This document shows positions 36,219 through 45,900 of a DNA stretch of 64,000 nucleotides, in pieces; positions within the stretch are counted from its first letter, which is position 1, and every line of letters begins with the position of its first letter. The translations under genes and the position numbers were made by a program. Source of the DNA: Gossypium raimondii (lineage: Eukaryota > Streptophyta > Magnoliopsida > Malvales > Malvaceae); assembly GCF_025698545.1 (NCBI RefSeq), contig NC_068567.1:186001-250000 (forward strand), in the 5' to 3' direction. The notes beneath the pieces are model-generated. The model was not told where the DNA came from, made no database searches, and worked only from the letters and a program-made list of their open reading frames with translations.

Positions 36219-36829
36219 ATCCTTATTTTATAATTTATTTATTTAAAAAAATTTTTAAACACATTTAATAACCGGTTCGATAATTCACAATAGAATATAT
36301 AAATTGTAGAATTTTTTTAATGAAAAAGTGCGAAATTTTCAACACTTAACTTTTCCGTATTTTCAATTTATCAAGTAACATGTAGAATTATTAAATTTCA
36401 TTTTAAAAAAAGGGGTTATTGAGAGTCCATGGCGTGTTGGAAAATGCAAAGGCAAAAGAAAATTCTAAAGAGAGACCCATCCATCCATGGATTAGAAAGA
36501 ATGGAGATTTGTGGAAATGACAAAAAGCAGTATGATGAAAATGAAAGAAATTCTTACAACAACCCATCCTTGTCTGCATCAACTTTAAGGATTATGTTCC
36601 ATATTTTTCCAAAGGTCTGAACAGGACAAAAATTCCATGTTCACATCTCTGGTTTTACCTAAATCTGCTTTTGAATTCAAAACCCTAACGTGAAAGTTTA
36701 ATTGGATCCCACTATTCTACACAACCAACATTAAATCTTAAATTAAGGAAGCTATTCTCTACCTGCTTTCTCCCTTTAATATTTTTTAATTTGATTTTTA
36801 GTTTTTTTGGGCGAATTACAATAATAGGA
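36219..36829. other. Intergenic stretch with one uncertain open frame
   Basis: An ATG frame at 36429-36620 (63 codons, basic start MACWKMQRQKK) has no family signal. It is listed as unsupported. The rest is AT-rich. Confidence 0.3.
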
Positions 36830-36915
36830 CAAAACCCGAACAACAAACACGACTTGAACTCGGACCACAGCTGAGGCGGTGAACACCCTGACTATCAGGT
36901 CATCACATTCGTTAT
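36830..36915 (-). mobile_element. SINE-like fragment, second copy
   Basis: Read on the minus strand: GGTGTTCACCGCCTCAGC, then GTGGTCCGAGTTCAAGTCG (B-box-like), then TGTTTGTTGTTCGGGTTTTG and CTATTATTGTAATTCG. It shares the B-box and tail order with 33770-33841. A possible A box (TGATAGTCAGGGTG) precedes it. Confidence 0.5.
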
Positions 36916-38701
36916 ATTTTATCAATATGGTTTGTATTGTAATTATATATATGAAAAATAAATAGCAAGAGTCGAATTTAGGATATCAAAATCCTAAAGT
37001 TTCAGCCTCAAGATCTCGTTGATAAGTTCGGTGAAATATTCCAACCAATTTCTGGAAAATTTCGAAGCTTTTTAGTGAAATACTAAGTAAACAAAAAACT
37101 AAAGAGCAGATGAGTTTAGAAGCATATTAGACAAAATGAAAGGCATATAATAAATAGCATCCAGTGTTGTTGTTGTTTGTCTTTGATGGCCCATTCTTGA
37201 GATGGTGTTGTTGGTGGATCAGAAAGCCATTCTTTGGTTTCCTTTGCTGCAGTGGAGTAAAGATTTGAGCCCATATGCATCTACTTACAAACAAATGAAC
37301 TTCCATTTGGCATTTAGGCTTCATCTTAACTCCCCTCTTTCTAATGGGATGGGATATTAGTCAATCTGGACAATGAAATTCAATATCTTATAATTAAACC
37401 ATTTTATAATCTTTATTTTTATCAAATTTTAATTGTTGTTGAACTCATAATTCAACCATAATTTTCGGGGACCGGCAGTTTTTGAAAATTTTCTTTAAAG
37501 CTTTTAAGAAATTTAATCAAACCTTTAAAGATTTTAAATTAGTTAAGCTCAAAACTTAAGCTTAATTTAAGAATATTCTCAAAAATACTTTTGGAGAGAA
37601 ACTAAAATTTTCAATTTTAAAAAAAAAAATGACTTGGGAGAAGCACTTTATCTCTAAAAAATAGTTTATCCCAAAAATGCTTTTGAGAAGTAGGCCTTAA
37701 TGTTACAAAATAGGAACCAAAACAAGATGAAACAAGCATGTCACTAGAACAGTGAATTTGTATGAATGGAGGCTTCCAAGATGATTTTTAATATTAACCA
37801 CTACCAACAAAATTCACATTACAACAATTTGATATGAAACCATGATTTTTTTTTTATTCACCTTTTTATAACAGTTTAACAGGCAAGAAATCCGCATTAC
37901 TGTTAGAATGGACATATAGTAAGAACCAAAAAACCATTTTCATCATATCATCTTGAAACACTCTCTCATACCATTCTTTTAAATTACCTCTCACAACAAT
38001 CTTTCATATAATATATCCTAATGGTTTCACAACAAATCGGAACAAACAAAACTAAGTCGCACGAAAACCTACAATGCTGCAACTCCACATTCTTCAAGAG
38101 CTTCTACTTTGTTCTTTGGCTATTGATTCTGCTTTCTTCGGAGCCTAGAATAATGCAGCATTTATATGTTCTTTTATCACTCCCTGGGCCAGTTTAAGAT
38201 TAAACTTCTCAGAAAAATGTAAACGAAAACTGGAATATTTCAGCACTGGAATCAGAAATGGATGGAAGTACACTTCCTTAAAAAGATTTGATTCAATATC
38301 TACGGAGAAACAGAGTGTCGGTGGGTGCATGGGGGAGGGAATGCTTCTCGAGTATACCTGTCAATTCTGAATCACATCCGAAAACCCAAACACAAACCTG
38401 ATTTGATCAAGCCAACAACCCAAAACCATCCACAAACTAAACACAAAACAACCTGAACCCGAAATGACCAAAAAAAAAAACCCGAAATAGCACAATTCAG
38501 ATTGACCTAAACTCATGTAAAAACAACGAAAAGAAATGAATAGGCGCATATTGGTTTGCTCAATACTCAAAACCAGCTCTATATGCAGCACATTTGAGCT
38601 CTTATGATAAAAGAAAAGAGGTAATGAACAGACAAGTTTCCAACAATGAACCAGACAGTGGCCATAGATGGTGATAAAACATGTCGTATATGTACATGTT
38701 G
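36916..38701. other. Intergenic; 3' flank of FAX3 at the right
   Basis: No gene supported. Open frames on the minus strand at 37127-37324, 38145-38330 and 38361-38735 lack family signals. The sequence from about 38000 may be transcribed as downstream UTR of FAX3. Confidence 0.3.
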
Positions 38702-38795
38702 GGAAAAAACAGAGGGCGCAGAACATGCATATCAAAATAAACTAACCTGGAAAAAACAGAGGGCGCAGAACATGCATATCAAAATAAACTAACCT
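38702..38795. repeat. Tandem duplication, 47-bp unit, two copies
   Basis: 38702-38748 and 38749-38795 are identical as read: each starts GGAAAAAACAGAGGGCGCAG and ends AAAATAAACTAACCT. It ends 15 bp before the FAX3 stop codon, so it belongs to the FAX3 3' UTR region. Confidence 0.9.
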
Positions 38796-38809
38796 CAAAA
38801 GAGCACACA

Positions 38810-40331
38810 TCAATTTCCTGTCCCAGGTTCCAAGCGAGGCTTGTCCTTTGATAGAAGCTTATACATATAGAATGCTACCACTGCACCACTGCATATAAAA
38901 AAGCAAGCTGTTAGACAACTTGAACTTTTCTTTACTGCCTTCACAAACTAAAGATATACCGCACACTAATGAAAATTAACACATGCAGCAAAGCTAATTA
39001 TGTTTCAGAAAACCGAAGGGATGGAAACTTATAGTCATCAACATCAAACCCTTAGCCACAGATAAGTTTTAAAATATGGAAAGTGTTATATTAACCTGAT
39101 AACGGTTGTGAGAAAGGAGCACAGAGTTGATCTCTGCAAAAAAGAATAATTGTAAATAAGGAGACAGTAAGGTAAACAAAGGTTTTATACACAAAGATAG
39201 AAGCCCCACCCGAATCAGCAAGCTTAACTCCCTCAAAAGTAGTACAGATGAGATCACTGCAGAAAACATAATCCCATTAATACAACATAACTGATAGTAG
39301 AATTCATGCAAATTAAGGAAATTGTAGCAACCTGCTTGTCCTTTGATGGCAAGAGGAGACGACTCTCCTCTTTTATGAGATTTTAAGCTCGATACGCTTA
39401 ATGCCAAAAGAGCTCCACCTAGAATAATACCAAACCTAATGGCAGATATACTCCCTGTCACCATGAAAGAAAGAAATCCCCCAACTGAAAGAATAAAACC
39501 TGCCCAAAACCAAATACACAAAACAAATTTCGATGGTTGAATTGATGGAACACAGTTCATGTAAAATAAAAAATAAAAAGAATCCAAAGTAAACACCATA
39601 CCATAAGGTATACCGACATGAAAGTCATGAACTTTGGAAACGTCATTGAAATCTTCGGCGGAGGAAGAGAAGGTCTCAACGATTTCTTTGACTTCAGGAG
39701 GGGAATTCTCGGCAGCCGTTGAGAGGTATTCTTTGCCTTCTTCACTCATTTCTTTGACTACTTCAGTCAAATCATTTCTTGCCTTTTCAGCTTGAACCTT
39801 GAGAACCTCCGAAGTTTCTTTAAGAGTAATCAAAGCTTTCTTGGAGTGAACTTCGTAAGCTTCAAGGGATACGCTTTGCAACTTCAAAGCTTGTTCCTTA
39901 AACGAAGCTAAAGCTTGTTTCCATGCTTCGTTTGATTCTTCTTCGCTCTCAGTTTCCAATTCATCCTTTTCTCTATCAACTTCCATTTCTGAATGCTTCT
40001 AAACCCCAAAAGTTAAAAAGAAAACCATTTAATACTACCATTACCAATAACTACAAAAAAAGGAGAAGTGATTTGAATTAGAACTTACAGATTCCTCGTG
40101 AGAAGCTGCGAAAGCGACGACGGAATGGTGGAAGGGAAGCCGTGAATGGAGTGAGCGAAAACCAACTACAAATCCTTTGGGAGCGGCGAGAGAGACTCTG
40201 TAAGCCGGCGATCTGAGCCGTAACGACGGTGACGAGCAAAGTGCCATCGGAGAAGAAGAAGAAGAAGCACGATGGAACCTCTTCAAGGGCTCCAAACCGG
40301 AGCTAGGGTTAGGGTTTTTGATCGACAACAT
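38810..40331 (-). CDS. FAX3: Plastid fatty acid export protein FAX3 (6 exons)
   Basis: Exons on the complement: 40089-40331, 39602-39998, 39332-39499, 39210-39256, 39096-39133 and 38810-38888, giving 323 residues. The first in-frame ATG is 40331; the frame upstream has only TTG. Residues 1-80 are Ser/Arg-rich with few acids, as expected of a plastid transit peptide. Then comes a long amphipathic helical region (EAWKQALASFKEQALKLQ to EIVETFSSSAEDF), the feature that sets FAX3 apart from FAX1. Four short hydrophobic helices of the Tmem14 fold follow (ILSVGGFLSFMVTGSISA, FGIILGGALLALSVSSL, VISSVLLLRELSLLI, VIsGAVVAFYMYKLL). FAX proteins move fatty acids across the inner plastid envelope. The likely Arabidopsis match is AT2G38550. 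Confidence 0.92.
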
Positions 40332-40435
40332 TTCCAGTATTACCAAAATTTCCAACTTTCTGCGGTGAACCTTTGATTTTTTGTATTAGAGACAAATGGG
40401 ATAAAAGCAAGGAATGGGCGACATATTCGAGAAAT

Positions 40436-40797
40436 AATTTTGCTATTAGTCCCGTGTTTTTTCCATTTTCTCCAATTTGATCATTTTAAGTACTTTTTAC
40501 TTTTTTTTAATTTTGAAATTTTAATCTTAATGCAAATGATAGTCATTAGTCTCTTAATTAGATTTTTAGTGAGTAGCATGAAAATAACAAGCTGACAAGA
40601 TATTACATAAATGATAAAATATTTTCCACGTCGATTTTGAAAATGGTAATACTTAATAGATTTAATAATTATCATTTGGTAAGGACTTAAATTTTAAATT
40701 TTAAAAAGTATAAAAATTTAAGATAATAAATTAAAGTATATCGATTAAATCTACAATTTTCATAAAGTATAAGGACCTAATAGTACAATTTAACTTT
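40436..40797. repeat. Family I inverted-repeat element
   Basis: Left TTTTGCTATTAGTCCCGTG; right AAAGTATAAGGACCTAATAGTAC. Loosely inverted ends with the family phrase TTAATCTTAATGCAAATGAT and its partner in the right half. It starts about 105 bp upstream of the FAX3 start codon, so it sits in the FAX3 promoter. Confidence 0.5.
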
Positions 40798-41011
40798 TTA
40801 AAAGGTTCTATTGGAGTTCTTTAAGAAAATATAAAAGGTGTTGAAACGACGTCGCTAGTGAAACTCTGTCACCAACGTGTTCTTGAGATGCTATGTTATG
40901 ATGACACGTAATAGAAAAAATTATACCAGCCGGACCCATGACCAGTAGAATCGTGGTGGGTGGTAGCTGTGATCCTCCACTCTCGGCTGGTGGATTTCTT
41001 AAAGTTCGTGG

Positions 41012-41369
41012 GAGGTGCTCTATTATAGTGACTAGATCAAATTAGTTCATTTATTATTAAAATTTAACAATTTAGTCCATATACTATTAAAAACAGTCAA
41101 ATAAGTCCCAATTGTAATTGTTTCTATATAAAAAAAATGTCTTAAATTATTTTGTCAATTGTAGTTCAACTCAAAATAAAATATTTCATTTACAAAACCA
41201 TAAAAAATTTAAAATTATATTTTTAAAAAATAAATTATCTTTTTAAACAATGAATGTTAATCTATTCTAATTTGACCTTATTTGATTTTTTAATTATATA
41301 GGGACTAAATTGATCCATTTAATGGTAGATGGACTAGTTTTATCAAGTCCCTATAATAGAGGGACCTCC
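41012..41369. mobile_element. TIR element, family H (358 bp)
   Basis: Left GGAGGTGCTCTATTATAGTG and right CCCTATAATAGAGGGACCTCC are inverted repeats. Inner arms TTAACAATTTAGTCC and GGGACTAAATTGATCC also pair. No coding frame. Confidence 0.7.
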
Positions 41370-41389
41370 GGGTACATTCATAGTAATTT

Positions 41390-41745
41390 TTTTGTTAAAA
41401 TATGTTGTTAGTTCATGTTCTTTGAAAAAAAAGATTTAATCATTGTACTTAAAAAGTTAAAAATTTGATCTTTTTTAAAAATCTCAATTCAATCATTAAA
41501 ACCATAAGTATTTTCTATCGAATTTATCAACTTAAAATTTTAATTAGACTGTCTTCATATGACATGACATATAATTAACAAAATTTGATGAAATCATTAA
41601 CGACAATAATGATTGGGTTAGGGTTTTAAATTAAAAAAGTATGGGGATTGAAATTTTAACTTTTAAAATACAGGGACTAAGTCTTGAATTAGATACAAGT
41701 ACATGGACAAAAACACTTTATAACCTATTTTTCTACCTTGCTATA
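41390..41745. repeat. Family I inverted-repeat element
   Basis: Left AAAATATGTTGTTAGTTCATG, right AATACAGGGACTAAGTC and ACACTTTATAACC. Matches the phrase order of the copies at 26680, 27470 and 40436. Confidence 0.45.
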
Positions 41746-42249
41746 TTTTTAACCATAACAACAATATAAACTAGAAATTCTATCGCATAGTATGCGTCTG
41801 AAACTACCTATTTAGAACTTAAGGTGCGTTTAAAATAATATACAATAATAACGAAACGAATTATTTGAAACTGATTAATAATAATATCACGTGGAATATT
41901 TAAGATACTTAAATTTTTTTGATTAAAATAGATAAGAAAAAAATATTTTTTTTCTTTTTAATTTTCATAGTTTCTACCCAGTGCACTTTTTATGGCAGTA
42001 GTTCACAGTGCTAATTTCAGCCTGCTAATAAAAGTACAAAAATAGAGAAACAAAGTATGTGAAATTAGAGTTGAGAAATCAAAACCCCATATTTTAGCAT
42101 TGCATAGGGATTAAAATCATAATTAGAACTTATATTTAAGGTGGCAACTGGCAAGGGCAAATGCTTGAACCAATAAACAATTTCTATATCAAGTTACCAC
42201 TCCTATCTCTTTTGATGTCAAGTGATTCACTTTCTCCTATAAAAGAAAA

Positions 42250-42902
42250 GGTAAATTACACTTGTATTCACCAAAAAAATGGTAAATTTCTTTTTTAGTC
42301 ACTCAACTATAAAAAAATATAAAATTTATTTAACTATTCGATTTTTTTTTATTTTTTGGTCACTAGTTGTTAAATGGTTGACGGAAAGATGCTCTAATAG
42401 GTTTTAAAATTTCCATAATAACAACTTTAACCCTTAGCATTTATACATCATGTCAATTTAGTCTTGATTCTAAAAATTAACCCTCAACATTTATATATTG
42501 TGTAATTTGATCCTTTTAAATTTTGCTTTTCTTTGTGACACTTTCACCTAAAAAGCTAAAAAACAAATCTATAAACTACATTTGATCGAAATATACCAAA
42601 AATAGAAACACTTGAAAATCCAAAGATAATACTTTTCATCTTTCCTCATTCTTTTAAAATTAACCCTCAATATCACAAATAAAAGTAAACTTGCAAAAAA
42701 GGACCAAATTACACAATGTGTAAATGTTGAGGATTATTTTTTTTTGGAATCAAGACTAAATTGATACAATGTATAAATGTTAAGGGTGAAAGTTACTATT
42801 GTGCCAATTTTAAAAGCTGACAAAAGTTATCTTTCTGTTAGAATTGAACTGACCAAAAAAAGAAAATTTTGAATAGTTGGGTGGCTACCGGTGTAGTTTA
42901 CC
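42250..42902. mobile_element. TIR element, family G (653 bp), at the 3' end of the membrane-protein gene
   Basis: Left GGTAAATTACACTTGTATTC and right GGTGTAGTTTACC, with inner arms AGTCACTCAACTAT and ATAGTTGGGTGGCTACC. A large internal palindrome pairs TTTTAGCTTTTTAGGTG-type arms near 42540-42560. Two relatives lie at about 52425-52860 and 59000-59420. It begins 18 bp after the stop codon of the next gene. Confidence 0.65.
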
Positions 42903-42920
42903 CTAAAAGAAAAATTAAGG

Positions 42921-45900
42921 CTAATCATCCCAATCATTCTCCCAGCCATCTTTATTTGAAGACCTAACAGTGAGGCCATTTGTTGATATATTAGCTACAT
43001 TTCGTCCCAATGGTGACCTCACAGCCATGTCTTCGTCCCAATCATCATCCCAAACCTGGTCCCAACCTTCAGCTGTTTCTACATTGGTAGTTGCCATAGA
43101 TTCAGGCAATCCCATTTCTAGCTCTTGGTAAGGAATACCACTATCATGTCGTCTACTTTTCCTAAACATGCAACAAGCCAATGATCCTCCAAATATTATA
43201 AATGCTACAATCAAGAAGTAGGCACCATTTATCGGAGTCAACAGCTTGTCATACGATGGGAGCTTTGAGAAAAAGTATGTTTCAGATGCCTGAGCATTTA
43301 GAGGAAGGAAACAATCTCCATTTCCAGCAGTTAACACTAGCGCAATGGGTTCACTAATAGTCAAAGAGATATTCAGCTGAAACAAACAAGCAAATATACA
43401 TATAAGCACATGGAATGGGGTACAATTATTAAGCATGAACGGTAAAAGTATCATGGAGGTCCCTATATTAAGAGTTAGATTGTATTTTGTCCCATTAACT
43501 CAAAAAAGGGCAAATTAGTTCCTGTATGTTAGATCAAAGAGTAAATTAATCATTCCTGTTAAAAATTTCATCTATTTTTACTATTAAAACTAGTGTGGCT
43601 AATGAAATAATCAAACAGTTACATATGGTGTGCCATGTGTACCTCATTCTAACATATAAGGACCAATTTTTAAAAGAATGATCAGTTTGCTCTTTGATCT
43701 AACGTATATAGACTAAATTGACCATTTTTTAGTAGAAGACGCAAAATGTAACAACTCGATTTTTAATAATGTCGAAAACAGTGGTTCGAGACCACCAAAT
43801 CCGAAAAATAAGCTCGTAAATTTTTATTATTTAATATTTACGAGCCAAATGTTGTTTTTAAAATATTTTTAAATTAGTAATTTGTGTTTTATAAGACTTT
43901 ATTAGGTTAAGTAATTTAGAAAATAGGTATCGAGACCTTGGTCCTATAAACCGAGCCATAAATATTTTTATAAATATTTACGGGGTGTCATTAAGGTAGT
44001 ATTAAAGTTTAGTTAGAAAATTTAACGTTTTGGTAATTAATTAATTAAAAAGAACTAAATTGAAAAATGTGCAAAACTTGCTAATTAAAGAAATAGTGAT
44101 TAAATAGCCTAAATAGTAAATAAAAGAGGACTAAAAGGGCAACTGGACCCACATGGGATGGCTGAGGCGGCATAAGCATAGAAAAATCGAGGAATTGATG
44201 TGAAATAAGGGCAAAATTGTAAATTTTGCCAAATTTAAGTGAAATAAAAGAGAAATTGAAATTCTAGACATTTTCGTCATCATTTTTCAGTTCTAAAATA
44301 GCCATTGAAGAAGGTTTTACTGGTTTTTCAATATTTGCTTCATGTATGTTTACTTCTTACTCTTTCCTTGAAATTTTTATGTTTTGGGACTTTTACAATT
44401 AGGTCCAACTAACCATTTCATTAGTTTTTATTTTATTGAAAGTTTTGGAAGATACCATTGATAATTTTATATGATTTTAGTTATTAGATGATGAAATTGA
44501 GATGTTGATGAATATTTAAAGGTATTTTATTAAAGGATTTTGGATGAAATCATGATTTAGGGATTAAATTGAAAAGTTATTCAATTCATGGAAAATTCTA
44601 AAATTTCATGGAATCCATGAGCTGCTATTGATATATATGAAAATATCTAGGCTTGGGATAATGATTTAAATTGCATGAATTTCACTTTCTGAGCCTAGGG
44701 ACGAAATCGTTATTGATTAAAAGTATAGGAGCAAAACGATAATTTTGCCTAAGATGTGACTTGGATTGAATTGAATATAATTGTATTAAATTGATCTTAA
44801 ATTTACTCGTATAGATCCGGATAGATCAAAAACGGAGTTAGATCGTGGAAAAGAAAAAGTATCAAATTAGTAGTTTACAAATCACGAGCAATTGTCGAGG
44901 TAAGTTCATGTAACTTAATTGTGTATATTTATATGCTTATATTGAGTGTTGAATATGTAAATTGTGTAAATGGCATAAATGTGTATGTAATTGATCTCAT
45001 AACTGAAAATCTCTAATAATTAAATAAGTCCCGTTTGGATAATGAGATTCGATGGATACATGGTTCTGTTTCTCGAAATGGTAGTGTTCCTACATATGTT
45101 GCGGATGTACCGTAGCTTAAAAGAGTGTCTCCTTACAAGCCCTCTCAAGCTTCCCATTATAGTGTTTTACGAGCTTCCCGTTAAATACTATTTGGAGCAT
45201 CCCGATTGGTTGTGACCCTACATGTGTTATGGGCACACCGTAGCTCTTATGAGCGTCCCGTTATATGGCTCTTCGTGAGCTTCCTGATTAAAGGCTCTTT
45301 GTGAGCTTCCCGTGAGTGCTCGCTAGAACTTCTCGTTATATGGCTATTCGGTGTTTCTCATTAATTGCTCTTCGGAGATACCCATTAATTGCTTTTTAGA
45401 GCTACCCGTTATAGGCTCTTTATGAGCTTCCCGTTATATTTCCCAAATAAGCTTCCCGTTATAAGGCTCAATGAGTTTCCCGTTATAATGCTTGAGAGAG
45501 AGCTTTTTGTTTAAGTGCTCATAAAAGCACTCCCGGATATGAATTGATGGATTTATAGTATTGTACACTTCAGGTGTACTACCCAAGTATCCATCGAGAT
45601 TTCAAATGATTCAACGAGTGAAACTCTGACATGAGAACATGTGAAATCAAAATGAAACTATTATCTGTATATGCATGAAATACTTGAAAACTCGATACTT
45701 GATGAGCTCATCCTTATTCTTGTTATTCACATGAAATACATGACTAACATGTTTGTTGAGGTTATATGTGTTAGGCTGATTGCCAAATTGCTTTGAATGT
45801 ATTATGCATGTTTATTATATAAGTAAATGAATGGTAAGTTAATTTCCCGTTATACGAATTTACTAAGTATTAAATGCTTACTCTATATTATTTCCTCTGT

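Noticed and set aside
36429-36620. 63-codon ATG frame
   Set aside because: No similarity recognised, no splice partners and AT-rich surroundings. It could be tested with RNA-seq.
40332-40355. Upstream extension of FAX3
   Set aside because: The frame is open but begins with TTG; the first ATG is at 40331.
45125-45530. CRISPR-like array
   Set aside because: Units are diverged, spacing is irregular, and it lies inside a plant LTR.
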